Shown here: positions 1-11,842 of the stretch, in pieces
How the letters are laid out: every line of letters begins with the position of its first letter
Numbering within the stretch: the stretch's first letter is position 1
Source: Priapulus caudatus
Lineage: Eukaryota; Priapulida; Priapulimorpha; Priapulimorphida; Priapulidae
Length of the DNA: 57,326 nucleotides
Direction of reading: 5' to 3'
NCBI RefSeq assembly: GCF_000485595.1
Contig: NW_014577432.1
Coordinates: 196,222 to 253,547, forward strand
The notes under the pieces: generated by a model
What the model was told of the DNA's origin: nothing
What the model saw: the letters and a program-made list of their open reading frames with translations, nothing else
The model's database searches: none
Translations under genes and position numbers: made by a program

Positions 1-2
1 AT

Positions 3-1160
<1,158 letters not shown>

Positions 1161-1480
1161 CGCTAAACTAACCCTACCCTAACCTTAACCTAACCTTCAC
1201 ATAACATTAACCTAAACAAACGTAACATAACCTTGACCTAAACTAATCCTAACCTGACCCTAATCTTACCTAACCTAACCTTAACCGATCCCTAACCCAA
1301 CTTAACCTTGATCTAAACTAACCTAACCCTAAACTAACGTAACCCTAACCTAACCTAACCCCAACCCAACTTAATTCTATATTAACCATAAGTGATAACC
1401 CTAACCTAACCGGAACTCTAACGCAACCCTAACCCAACTTAACCTATCCCAACCCTAACCTAACACTAACCTAATCCTTA
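1161..1480. repeat. degenerate telomere-like tract (CCTAA/CCCTAA mix)
   Basis: About 320 bases of CCCTAA, CCTAA and variant units, clearly tandem but never regular for long. This looks like an old interstitial telomere-type tract. Unlike the tracts at 6520 and 52470, it has no convincing flanking inverted repeat. Confidence 0.85.
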
Positions 1481-1487
1481 GCATCAA

Positions 1488-1517
1488 GAGCGTATTAAGA
1501 AGCTTCTTAATACGCTC
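1488..1517. repeat. perfect 30-bp palindrome (TCAAGAG hairpin family)
   Basis: A perfect palindrome with two 15-base arms and no loop, centred on AAGCTT. The flanks read ATCAA on the left and CTCCTG on the right, matching the ends of the other small hairpins in this window. It directly abuts the telomere-like tract. Confidence 0.8.
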
Positions 1518-1605
1518 CTGTTAGCATGTATGTAAGAGGATCTCAGAGTGGGTTGACCCGACAACCCATCCTAGCCCTACTCCTCCAGTATAGAGCTATA
1601 ACTCG

Positions 1606-2391
1606 CATAGGGGTTGGCTGCACATGCTCATGTAGGGTGCGCATGTAGCTACACAGGTAACAACTCAATTATGGGGTTGCCCATACTCACGTGGCTAACT
1701 ACAGGTACACAGGTAATAACGCACTAAAGGGACTGCCCATGTTCATGTAACTAACTACCGACAATAACTCACCAGGGGGCTGCCCATACTCATGTAACCA
1801 TACAGGTAACAACTCACCCAGGGGGCTGCCCATACTCATGTAACCATACAGGTAACAACTCACCCAGGGGGCTGCCCATACTCATGTAACTATACATGTA
1901 ATAACTCACTAGGGGGCTGCCCATACTCATGTAACTATACAGGTAACACCGCCCCCTGGGTGAGTTGTTACCTGTATGGTTACATGAGTATGGGCAGCCC
2001 CTGGTGAGTTGTTACATGTATAGTTACATGAGTATTGGCAGCCCCCTGGGTGAGTTGTTACATGTATAGTTACATGAGTATGGGCAGCCCCCTGGGTGAG
2101 TTGTTACATGTATAGTTACATGAGTATGGGCAGCCCCCTGGGTGAGTTATTACTTGTATAGTTACATGAGTATGGGCAGCCCCCTGGGTGAGTTGTTACC
2201 TGTATGGTTACATGAGTATGGGCAGCCCCCTGGGTGAGTTGTTACCTGTATGGTTACATGAGTATGGGCAGCCCCCTGGTGAGTTGTTACCTGTATGGTT
2301 ACATGAGTATGGGCACCCCCTGGGTGATTACATGTATGGTTACATGAGTATGGGCAACATGAGTATGGGCAGCCCCCTGGGTGAGTTGGGC
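1606..2391. repeat. 46-bp minisatellite in two head-to-head blocks
   Basis: The unit contains CTGCCCATACTCATGTAAC, then CATACAGGTAACAACTCACC. Spacing is 46 bp (GGGGG runs at 1821 and 1867; GCCCCCTGGG at 2041 and 2087). Before about 1948 the units run in one orientation; from 1951 to 2391 they run as the reverse complement, so the array is itself a large inverted repeat. Copies in the right block are more uniform than the decayed units at 1606-1780. Confidence 0.92.
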
Positions 2392-3616
2392 TAACCGTGC
2401 TCGCTGGCGAGCCTGCTGAAAGACTATCTACATCCGACAGAGACATCTTCTTCGAGCAACTCTCTCTCTCTCTCTCTCTCAAGTATTGCGTTATCCTCAA
2501 GTATCTCAGGATTTGCCTCCGATCACGATCTCTCGCGGATGATATCTTCACGAGGCATGCCTCGTCAGCGCATAACACAGTAACCTCGGCAGCAGCAGCA
2601 GCACAGACTGCAAGTCATCCCGCGATCATAAAAAAGGTGATGATCACACGATCAAGGTCTCTCTATCTATCTCCCACCTCTCTCTCTCTCTCTCGACTAG
2701 TCAGCGACTTGAGTGGCAAATGCGTTTAAAGGCGTCGTCACTCTTGGCGAGGAAATCTCTAGCTGTATGTAAACTTCTTCGTCGTGCGCGTGTACATCCA
2801 CCCAGCCTCACACGATTACAGCCGACGACGATATCAAGTCCTAAAGCGAGCGGAATCACTATATAGCCTCAGTCTATCCACGGCTGTTGCAGCACTGTCC
2901 GATGCGGATATATGCGACGCCAAGGGGTCACACACGTATACACGCCACCGTCCGTACGATTCTCCCACGCTTCGTGCGCCACTGCGAGACTGACACACAA
3001 AACGAGAGAAATCTTGCGAGCTACAAGGTCCGCGACGATATGCGCGCACGACAAACCCAGCTACGTCCGCAAGAGAGTGCGATGCCCTAGATGCGCGCAC
3101 GAACTTATGCCTGTCTGTCCTCGGCGGCGCATGTATAGACGTGTACAGAGAGAACCGCGGAGAGAGACGCCAATAGTGAAAGTGCGCTCCGGATGAATAG
3201 CGCCGCGCGCGCGAGTGAAAGTGTCCGTCCTTGGCCCAAAATGGCGTCGGCTGTGGGGCGATGACATGCACGCACCACTAACATGGCAGCAGCCGGGCGG
3301 CACACAATGCGTGCCTCTCCGCACAGGAATCCGGATCGCGGTCGCTGCACTATTGGGGCGGGGGTGCCCGGGTGCCAGGTCCACCCTCCCCTCTAACGCA
3401 AGCGCGCGCAGGAGGGGTGGAGGAGTCGGAGAAGGGGGGGGGGCAATTGTCTTACGACCATCAGCAGAACAAAAAACGCATCAACCGGACGCGTTCTCGG
3501 GTCGGGTCATTGTCCATGCCGATGACGTGTCCGCACGTGGTTCAATTGTTATTGCGACACGGAGAAGTCATCTTCTTGCGCAATAGTTCTTTCGAGAATT
3601 CCGCGCGAGCGTCCGC
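2392..3616. other. non-coding, GC-rich from about 2880 to 3560
   Basis: No exon is recognised. The stretch from roughly 2880 to 3560 is richer in CpG than its surroundings and could be a CpG-rich promoter region for a flanking gene. No TATA box or other core element supports this, so it remains a guess. Short CT tracts occur near 2460 and 2680. Confidence 0.3.
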
Positions 3617-3659
3617 GTGCAGGAACAAGTGATCACTGATGTTTATGTTGGTGCTGTTG

Positions 3660-3723
3660 TTGTGTGTGCGTGTGCGCGCGCGTATGTGTGTCAGTGTGTG
3701 TGCGTGTGTGCGTGTGCGCGCGC

Positions 3724-3798
<75 letters not shown>

Positions 3799-3815
3799 CG
3801 TATGTGTGTGCAAGG
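3660..3815. repeat. GT microsatellite with CGCG interruptions
   Basis: A long TG run interspersed with GCGCGCGT steps (purine-pyrimidine alternation). Confidence 0.95.
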
Positions 3816-5209
3816 TTTACCTGCAAAATAACTCGCCCCAGTTCAACGCAACAACGAAGAAATTGCTTGATAGCTTCTCCTCTCTCCTAAATAAACTTCT
3901 CCTTTATGCACATCTTTCACTGATCAGCTTACGTGATGACGTGAACACGAGTTAATTCTATGGTCCATAGAATCTCTTTAATTAGTAGTATATCTGCTTC
4001 GCACGTACACGGATCAAACTATAGTGCCTTGTTAGAGGGGAAATCGCGCGCGAAAATTAATCTTGTTCCAAACTCGATGGAGAGTGTTTTTCCTAGAGAG
4101 AAGCACAGGCACATACGAGCGACTATTATTTCTGTTACAAATAAAAAAGTATCGCCTTTATTATGCCAGGCTTTGTAAAAACTTGGTAAAAAAAAAAAAA
4201 ATTTCGCTCGATAATTTTTACGAGGGTTTATATAATAAAAAGGATATACTAATTTCTTGCGTGGAATTAGTTAAGAAAGCATATATTTCTGCAACAGATA
4301 AACCGATTACGGTAACAACAACATGTGCGTGCGTCAAAATTATTTTATGTCTATGAGAGTTTCATACAATAGTCCACGAATCAATTTCCCTTTTCCTTAA
4401 TTTCTTTGCAGTGTAGCTCCATACTTGTGATGTCATGCGCATGGCGACTGGCTTACCTTTCAGATATGTTTAAAATAGACGTAACTAAATGCGCTCAGAT
4501 ATACTTACTAAGCCCTGGTCTGTTTAATAGGCTAAGTTAATTAGCAGTCACGACAATCTTGGAATTATGGTTGGATTTACAAGAAAACGCTATCGCATAA
4601 GAGGTTTATATTTTTATGACAGTAATGCTAAGCTGTGCATCGCCACACAATGCATCTAGCCAACCATGCATGCTTCATGTTCATGAACTTGTTTTACTGG
4701 TGCGTCAGTTAAATACGAAAGAAATTTCGTCTTAAAAAACAAGATTAAATATTGGTTATGTGAGTTCTTATTTATGGGGTTTACCTAGCCTGTTTCCATG
4801 AAAATTGTTTTACATACGCAGCCCACGTGTTAATTGACACCGAATAGGTTAAACAGTGCAAACTTTACTAATATTAAAGCGATTTTACGGTATGTGATGC
4901 ACATAAGGAAATATACAAGAAAGAACGTTCTTCTTTACTGTTTTCTAATAATTGATGTTTGAGGGCTCGAAGAGAACACAAATTGTGATTGTAACACAAA
5001 GGTTGACACACAAATCGTATTACAAATCGTAACACATTTGGTGTGATCACATTGCAACTCATAGCTAATGTAGTAAACTTGCTTGGTTTTTATCAATTAT
5101 TATACAGATGTGGCTTAGTTAGGTGGACATGGGTACGTTCCTCATGTATCGTGTACATATATCACATATTCTGGTGGGTATGTGTGACGTGTTTTCTGTC
5201 CACTCACAG
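3816..5209. other. AT-rich non-coding stretch upstream of first detected convertase exon
   Basis: I looked here for the missing convertase exons carrying the catalytic Asp (DDG) and His (NKHGTRC) and found none. A poly-A run lies near 4188-4201. Otherwise it is unremarkable AT-rich sequence. Confidence 0.5.
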
Positions 5210-5318
5210 GGTCGTGCTGGCAAAGGTGTAATATACTCGTGGGCTTCGGGAAATGGAGGCAGTTTTCAGGATGACTGTGACTGCGATGGTTATACGAACA
5301 GCATCTACACTATATCAG
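5210..5318 (+). CDS. PCSK1: proprotein convertase (PC1/3-like), exon a: oxyanion-hole segment
   Basis: Acceptor CACTCACAG and donor GTCAAT bound 109 nt coding [17 protein letters not shown], then [15 protein letters not shown]. This is the part of the subtilisin/kexin catalytic domain that carries the oxyanion-hole residue. The residue here is Asn (SGNGG) as in PC1/3 and furin; PC2 carries Asp at this position, so PC2 is disfavoured. The Cys pair and Gly-Tyr-Thr-Asn context are typical of kexin-like convertases. The exon starts in phase 0 and ends one base into a codon, completed by the next exon to give Val. These enzymes cleave prohormones at paired basic residues in the secretory pathway. 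No upstream exons for the signal peptide, prodomain, catalytic Asp or His were found. Confidence 0.9.
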
Positions 5319-5880
5319 GTCAATCCTCCATTGCACGCATTGTCTCGTCGCCAACTGTGTCCGAGGATAGTTCAATTAGCACGTTTTGCATAATTATTAA
5401 CTAGCCGATCGCAATAGTAATGGTTAGACACTATTTTAGGTGATCCCGTACAATTATCCATGTAATTGTGTACTCGTTAATCACGTCGTAATTTTCTCAG
5501 CCGCGCGAAATTAATCTAGTTTAGCATGTGATATGGCATCGCTTCGTAAAGGCGAGCTGTACGTTAATAGCTGCGTCAAACGCATGGGTTCAATACTGTT
5601 CTGTCAGCCGATCTTCTTAAATTAATAGCTTATTGCACATATAGCTAGTTGGCATTTCCAGCCAGCTGATCACAGATTTAGGTAAACATACAGCTGATTC
5701 CGAAATCACGTAGAAATCAACTGTATTACCGTTGTTTCCGTACACTATGTATACTATGGCGAGAAACAGTTTACTATTATGTCGATAAGAGCATAATAAT
5801 AATCATATTATAAATATAAAAGCGATGCGCTCTCGAAAGCACATATATTGTGTAATAATTCGTATATACCGTGTACACAG
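5319..5880 (+). other. intron between convertase exons a and b
   Basis: AT-rich intron with GT at the 5' end and TGTACACAG at the 3' end. No repeats of note. Confidence 0.7.
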
Positions 5881-5984
5881 TGAGCAGCGCCTCCGAGCAT
5901 GGTAAATCACCTTGGTACGCAGAGAGGTGCGCATCCACGATGGCTTCCACCTACTCCAGTGGCGCATACACCGACCAGAAGATC
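5881..5984 (+). CDS. PCSK1: proprotein convertase, exon b: WYAERC segment
   Basis: Acceptor GTACACAG and donor GTAAGT bound 104 nt encoding [20 protein letters not shown], then [15 protein letters not shown]. The SSASxxGxxPWYAExC(A/S)ST block followed by TYSSG is highly conserved in furin and PC1/3. It is too short to appear as a long open frame and was recognised from the conserved peptide. The first codon is split with exon a (G|TG, Val); the exon ends on a complete codon (phase 0), matching exon c. Confidence 0.93.
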
Positions 5985-6364
5985 GTAAGTTTTACATAAA
6001 CAGTAGTTTTAAGTCGACTAGTAAGGCTAATTTTAAGACTAATTACACGTTCACTGCCAATATTGCTGTTAAGATAGTTCTGAAACTAATACCGAGGCTA
6101 GGGCAAAGGTGGATGTAAAGACGAGTTATCCATACTGTTGGCTATTAGGACTACTCCGAAGACTACTCGTAAGGCTACTGCTAAGCATACAGCCAAAGCT
6201 GCTACTATAACACTTGTTTTAAGGCTACCTCAAAAACCGATACCACAGCTGTAGCTATTCGCTCCGCCACACGCAACCTGTAAGAAAAGCGAAAGACTAC
6301 TTAGGTAGATCTATCACTTTTAGGCTACTGCTGTACTGCGACGGCCATAAGGCTGCTAGTAGAC

Positions 6365-6670
6365 GGCAGTAACGGGTGTTGCTAGAACACGGGCGTCGAA
6401 GAAGGGTGCCGTTACGTGGCAGCACTAGTCACTTCGTACGCTTCAAAGTTCAAATCTTCCACAGAAAGATTCCACAGTCATACTTCCGTGCTAGACATTT
6501 CCTTATTTCCCTAACCCTAACCCTAACCCGAACCCTAACCCTAACCCTAACCCGAACCCTAACCCTTACTCTAACCCTAACCCTGACCCTAACCCTAATC
6601 CTAACACAAGTGCAGCCACATCACGTGACCCTCCTTCGACGCCCGTGTTCTAGCAACTCCCGGCAGTAAC
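6365..6670. mobile_element. telomere-cored inverted-repeat element 1 with 9-bp target duplication
   Basis: The element spans 6374-6661. Left end GGGTGTTGCTAGAACACGGG matches the reverse complement of the right end, GGGAGTTGCTAGAACACGGG. Similarity extends about 50 bases (GGGCGTCGAAG and beyond, with a few mismatches). The direct repeat GGCAGTAAC occurs at 6365-6373 and 6662-6670, a perfect 9-bp target-site duplication. The interior carries about 100 bases of CCCTAA telomere units (6510-6605). There is no coding capacity. A 9-bp duplication with GGG-type ends suggests a non-autonomous Mutator-like element; the superfamily is inferred. Confidence 0.88.
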
Positions 6671-7302
6671 AGCTACTGCTGAAGTTAGTACAATTTCAGG
6701 CTGCTGTCACAGATACTGCTATAGGCCATAGGCAGAAGTGGAAAAAACAGTCCAGAAAACGACTTTCGTTTGACACCTCATGGAGGTATAAGTTAAATGC
6801 ATTATCCTGATGATAAATCACCAATGTTCAACCAACAATTCTTGCACATTTGTTTGTGATGGGCTTTTTAAAAGTGGAATTTTAACACCTTTCCGAAACA
6901 ATTAAATTCTGCCAATATAGGTGGCTCTATATGCAAAACTTGAACCAATCACGGTGCACTATTCCGCCAAAATGGCAGCCTTACGATGTTGTTGTAAGAG
7001 CAATTCAAACAAGTCATAATAAATGAAAAGTGAGATAATATCATGATATCTAATAAAACAATAGTGGATGAAAAGGGCAGCCTCTGGGGGGCAAGGGGGC
7101 TGCTGCTCCCTAGATTCTGTAGCAAAATTAAAAAATAAGCTTAGCTAATAATCGTAAATGACCTTAAATAAATGTAATATTTGATGGACCAAAATTATCC
7201 CTTCAGCTTAATCCCATCATATATGAGATTTATTTCTTTAAATTTTTCCCAAAAAGTATAGATTGATATAGATGGCAACACCCCTGCACCATTCAAAAAC
7301 AA

Positions 7303-7422
7303 TGCAGGCGACAGATATCCACATCCAAGTGTGGCCTTCAGCCACGGTGGGCCTAAAGCCCCGCTGGCGCAATAATACACTGTGCAAGTGATGCAGCCTA
7401 CTTTTCTTTGCTGGAGGCTGTA
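7303..7422 (+). repeat. 120-bp flanking repeat, left copy
   Basis: Starts near GCAGGCGACAGATATCCACA and continues through GCTGGCGCAATAATACACTG to GCTGGAGGC(T/G)GTATAG. It matches 10228-10350 in direct orientation at about 90 percent by eye. A short inverted match is at 8558-8597. It probably marks the outer parts of one composite repeat element. Confidence 0.8.
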
Positions 7423-7480
7423 TAGCTTACAACCATGGCTTACCCTACGCTACTATATAGGAGGCCGTAGGCCCTCTTTA

Positions 7481-8310
7481 TACACAATACTATATATGTG
7501 GCTTTGGTGGGCCGCCAGCATACACTATACTACAATACGATATAGATGGCATTAGGCCACCGTCATATACAATACTATATATGTGGCCTTGGGCCACAAT
7601 CATAAACTATTCTACTATTACAATACTATATAGGTGGCCTTATGCCCCCGCCATACAAATACTATATATGTGGCGTTGGGCCCTTATCATACACTATTAT
7701 TACAATTCTATGGCCTTAGGCCCCCGTCATACAAATACTATATATGTGGCCTCGGGCCCCCAGCATACACTATTATTACAATTATATATAGGTGGGCCTA
7801 GGCCCCAGTCATATACAATACTATATATGTGGCCTTGGGCCGCCATACACTATTCTATTATTACAATACTATATAGGTGGCCTTAGGCCCCCGTCATACA
7901 AATACTATATATGTGGCCTTGGGCCCCCAGCATACACTATTATTACAATTCTATATAGGTGGCCTCATGCCCGAGTAATACAAATACTATATAGGTGGCC
8001 TTAGGCCGCCGTCATACAAATACTATATATGTGGCCTTGGGCCCCCAGCATACACTATTATTACAATACTATATCGATGGCCTTAGGCCCCCGTCATACA
8101 CTATTCTAGTATTACAATTCAATATAGGTGGCTTTAGGCCCCGGTCATACAAATACTATATATGTGGCCTTGGGCCCCAATCATGCACTATTATTACAAT
8201 TCTATATAGGTGGCCTTAGGCCCCCGTCATACAAATACTATATATGTGGCCTTGGGCCCCAATCATGCACTATTATTACAATTCTATATAGGTGGCCTTA
8301 GGCCCCCGTT
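7481..8310. repeat. GGCC-palindrome minisatellite (about 36- and 82-bp spacing)
   Basis: Units alternate TATATAGGTGGCCTTAGGCC with TATATATGTGGCCTTGGGCC, separated by CATACAAATACTA or CATACACTATTATTACAATT. The TATATAGGTGGCC phrase recurs 82 bp apart (7871 and 7953), with half-units of about 36 bp. Open frames across it are a by-product of the repeat. Confidence 0.9.
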
Positions 8311-8598
8311 ATAAAAATATAACGCCGGCAATACTATAACGTGCTACTAATAACTTACCGAGTGCTGCACTGGCGCTTGTCTTGTTTTTCCTATTTAATG
8401 CTATATCTATGCCTATGGGTAATACAATCGGCATATACTATGGTAAGTTGTGTTAGCATTACTAAAATACGTAAACAAAAAGAACGATTTTCGATCGCGG
8501 AAGCGTTATTGTCGGAGTGAGCTGACGGGGGCTGGAGGCCACCGGCGGGGGACGAGGTGACCTAAAGCCACACTTAGATGTGGATATTTGTCGCATGC

Positions 8599-10218
8599 GC
8601 TGCGTATACCAGCCGGTACACAATCTGGCTACGTTAATGTGTTAGCGCATGCGCAATATCTCACCAGAGGAGTTATATTTTATGATGAATATGCATTTAA
8701 AATGGTTAGGGGGTATCTCAGCATAGATTTCCTTAATATACTTTTATCAGTAGACCTGTGTTTATAATTAGGAAAGCGCCTTAGCATGTCGGGTACAAAA
8801 AACCTACTTTATGCCCTCGCGTCCTTCCCCTTGCCTCCCCTGTCCCTCCCCTAGCATCTTTCCTCTTCTACCGCCCCAGCTATCTTCCCTGCCGCATTTC
8901 CTCAGTCTTCCACCCCTCTCCCTCTCAGCAAGCTATATTGTAAAGTTTGTCTCAGACGACACTGCATGCCTAACACGGTGCGCGCGCATTCGCAATATCT
9001 CCCAAAAAAATCGTATTTTGCAAAGATTATGCATTTAAAATGAAGAGAAGTTATCTTAGAGTAGATTTATATTATAATATTTCATCAGTAAACATCATTT
9101 AAGAAATAGGAAGAAGACCTTGTATGTAAAGTCCCCGCTGCGTATACCAGCCAGTACACAATCTGGCTACGTTAGTGTTTTAGCGCATGCGCAATATCTC
9201 ACCAGAGGCGTTATATTTTGTGATAAATATGCATTTAAAATGGTTAGGGGGTATCTCAGCAGATATTTCCCTAATCAACTTTTATCAGTAGACCTCTATT
9301 TATAATTAGGAGACCGCCCTAGCGTATAGGGTACAAAACACCTACTTTATGATCTCGCGTCCTTCCCCTTGCCTCCCCTGTCCCTCGCTCAGCCTCCTTC
9401 TTTTTCTACTGCCCCCAGCTATCTTCCCTGCCGGATTTCCTCAGTCTCCCATCCCCTCTCCCCCTCAGCAAGCTATATTATGAAGTTTGCCTCTGACGGC
9501 ACTGCACGCCTAACACGGTGCGCGCGCATGCGCAATATCTCCAGAGAGAAATCATATTTTGCAAAGATTATGCATTTAAAATGAAGAGGAGTTATCCTAG
9601 CATGGATTTATATCATAACATTCTATCAGTAGACATCATTAAAGAAATAGGAGGAAGACCTTGCATGTAAGGTCACCGCTGCGTATACTAGCCAGTACAC
9701 AACCTGGCTACGTTAGTGTGTTAGCGCATGCGCAATATCTCACCAGAGAAGTTACATTTTGTGATGAATATGCATTTAAAATGGTTAGGAGCTATCTCAG
9801 CATAGATTTCTCTAATAAAATTTTATCAGTAGACCTCTATTTAAAATTAGGAGAGCGCCCTAGCGTGGAGGGTACAAAACACCTACTTTATGCCCTAGCG
9901 TTCTTCCCCTTACCTCCCCTGTCCCTCGCTCAGCCTCCTTCTTCTTCTACCGCCCCCAGCTATCTTCCCTGTCAGATTTCCTCAGTCTCCCATCCCCTCT
10001 CCCCCTCAGCAAGCTATATTATGAAGTTTTCCTCAGACGGCACTGCACGCCTAACACGATGCGCGCGCATGCGCAATATCTCCCGGAAGAAATCGTATTT
10101 TGCAAAGATTATGCATTTAAAATAAAGAGGAGTTAACCTCGCATAGATTCTTATCATAACATACCATCAGTAGGCATCATTTAATAAATAGGAGAATGAC
10201 CTTGCATGCAAGGTACCC
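8599..10218. repeat. three tandem copies of a 540-bp unit
   Basis: The phrase GCTGCGTATAC begins units at 8599, 9137 and 9678, and a fourth start at 10219 turns into the flanking repeat; periods are 538, 541 and 541. Each unit is internally duplicated: two half-units carry GCGCATGCGCAATATCTC(AC/CC) followed about 40 bases later by ATGCATTTAAAATG. A C-rich segment (CCTTGCCTCCCCTGTCCCTC) separates them. Copies are about 90 percent alike. No protein is encoded. Confidence 0.92.
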
Positions 10219-10227
10219 GCTGCGTAT

Positions 10228-10350
10228 GCAGGCGACAGATATCAACATCCAAGTGTGGTCTTAAGCCACTGGGGGCCTAGGGCCCCGCTGGCGCAATAAT
10301 ACACTGTGCAAATGATGCAGCCTACTTCTTTTTTGCTGGAGGCGGTATAG
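10228..10350 (+). repeat. 120-bp flanking repeat, right copy
   Basis: Direct repeat of 7303-7422, beginning GCAGGCGACAGATATCAACA and sharing CTGGCGCAATAATACACTGT. Together the two copies bracket both tandem arrays. Confidence 0.8.
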
Positions 10351-10570
10351 AGGGCTCCGCGATTTTTCATATTACCCATAATGCAACGCCGCCGGCCATT
10401 AGGGTTCTAGAAACCAGTTCAGGCATGGTACACAAGTACATTGAGCAACGCACCAACGACCTCTCAACGTCGATAGGCCATTTGCATGGCGTCAGAACTT
10501 TCCCCACCCTAATATTCTCTGTCGGCGATTATTGTCAAGGTTTAGTACGCACTTCCCACTATATTTACAG

Positions 10571-10671
10571 GTCAGCACTGATCTTCATAACAAGTGCACG
10601 ACTGAGCACACAGGAACGTCCGCCTCGGCACCACTGGCTGCCGGCATCTTTGCCCTTGCCCTCGAAGCAAA
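10571..10671 (+). CDS. PCSK1: proprotein convertase, exon c: catalytic serine
   Basis: Acceptor ATATTTACAG and donor GTAAGT bound 101 nt encoding [20 protein letters not shown], then [13 protein letters not shown]. The [11 protein letters not shown] motif holds the active-site Ser of the S8B (kexin) peptidase family; Ser is intact. The exon starts in phase 0 after exon b and ends with AA, completed by C of exon d to give Asn (EAN|PNLTW), exactly as conserved in the family. Confidence 0.95.
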
Positions 10672-10728
10672 GTAAGTAATACTGTATTTTAATTGCAGAA
10701 ATTTCACAGCTTATTGTTGAATGATATG

Positions 10729-10730
<2 letters not shown>

Positions 10731-10772
<42 letters not shown>
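10731..10772. repeat. AT microsatellite
   Basis: About 20 AT dinucleotides just downstream of exon c. Confidence 0.95.
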
Positions 10773-10776
<4 letters not shown>

Positions 10777-10781
10777 CCGTT

Positions 10782-11390
10782 GTGGGTGATTGATCTGGAC
10801 GTGATCGTCCAACAGGGGTGCCACGTCGGGTCTTGTATCTGGACTGCCAAGCACGTTCCGTTATGGCCAATTACGACAGTGACAAAAACAGCAACACGAA
10901 ATACTGCAGCACTATCAAAAAGATGAATAGCACCTGATTTTAACAAACTTAATTCTTTATACCATGTTATACATTATATCCAAATGTATACACAGACAAA
11001 TTACAAAAATGAACAAATATAAGTGTGTGTTGTGCTGCGACAGTGACAAAAACAGCAACACGAAATACTGCAGCACTTGGCTGTATAATAACCTTTTACT
11101 AAACACCAGCAATTACAATATTATTTACAAATAATAGCCGAAGATATACAGTCGATCGTAATCCACGGTGTGACCACTCAAGGCAACAGTTAACGTTACC
11201 CTAACGCAACATTTTAACCAAATTAGTTGGTCAATTTGGCAGCGTTCTTCACCAGTGAAGTCCATCAAAAAGATGAATAGCACTTGATTTTAACAAACTT
11301 AATTCTTTATACCATGTTATACATTATATCCGAATGTATACACAGACAAATTACAAAAATGAACCAATATAAGTGTGTATTGTGCTGCTT
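10782..11390. repeat. dispersed repeat family C, locus 1, with internal duplications
   Basis: GACAGTGACAAAAACAGCAA and its continuation occur at 10878 and again at 11041. A 125-bp segment, from ATCAAAAAGATGAATAGCAC to TGTGCTGC, occurs at 10913-11038 and 11266-11389. The 5' part (TGTGGGTG, ATCGTCC, CCACGT.GGTC, GGCACGTTC-like) and the GGCAACAGTTA end also match 20748-20960, so this is a dispersed element. Family unknown. Confidence 0.7.
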
Positions 11391-11725
11391 TGGAGACTCA
11401 ACTGACAACTGAATGCATAATAAAAAAAGTAAAAACCTGATATTAACAAAGTTTTGGCTTTTGTCCGCTAGATGGCTACATTCGCGAAAATTCGGCTGTT
11501 CTCCTTTTCTGACATCACCCCACTGCTAAAATTATCGCCCGTATTAAGGCCTATTTATCGTCATTATATCTACAAATATGGGTGGATTTAACAAATATGG
11601 ATAAGCCCATGTTGGTGTGCGACACACGGGCTATACACTGAGATCGGTGGCGTCGGCATGATGCTCACCGCGGTGAAGATTACCGCGTCAGAAAATCGGC
11701 CTCTGCTCTCTTATAATATATAATC

Positions 11726-11740
<15 letters not shown>

Positions 11741-11757
<17 letters not shown>

Positions 11758-11842
11758 CAAGAGTAGATAATAGAGTCTCTATTATCTATTATCTCTATAG
11801 ATAATAGTCTCTATTAACTACTCTTGATATATATATATATAT
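11741..11842. repeat. hairpin element of the TCAAGAG family, large form
   Basis: TATATATATCAAGAGTAG on the left pairs with CTACTCTTGATATATATA on the right. The interior is made of TAATAGAG/CTCTATTA repeats that also pair. The structure spans about 100 bases including AT-rich outer arms. Confidence 0.8.

Larger units (their letters stand above)
5985..10570 (+). other. 4.6-kb convertase intron rich in mobile and tandem repeats
   Basis: The intron runs from GTAAGT to ATATTTACAG. It holds a telomere-cored transposon (6374-6661), a GGCCTTAGGCCC-type minisatellite (7481-8310), a threefold 540-bp tandem array (8599-10218) and paired 120-bp flanking repeats (7303 and 10228). Sequence at 6671-7300 is otherwise plain. 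Confidence 0.75.

Noticed and set aside
1161-1480. Telomere-like tract as a third telomere-cored transposon
   Set aside because: Flanking words (TTACATGCATACATG against a weak inverse near 1523-1535) are too short and imperfect, and no target duplication was found.
2950-3440. Overlapping open frames in a GC-rich segment as exons
   Set aside because: No family motif in any frame; overlapping frames on both strands are expected from GC-rich sequence.
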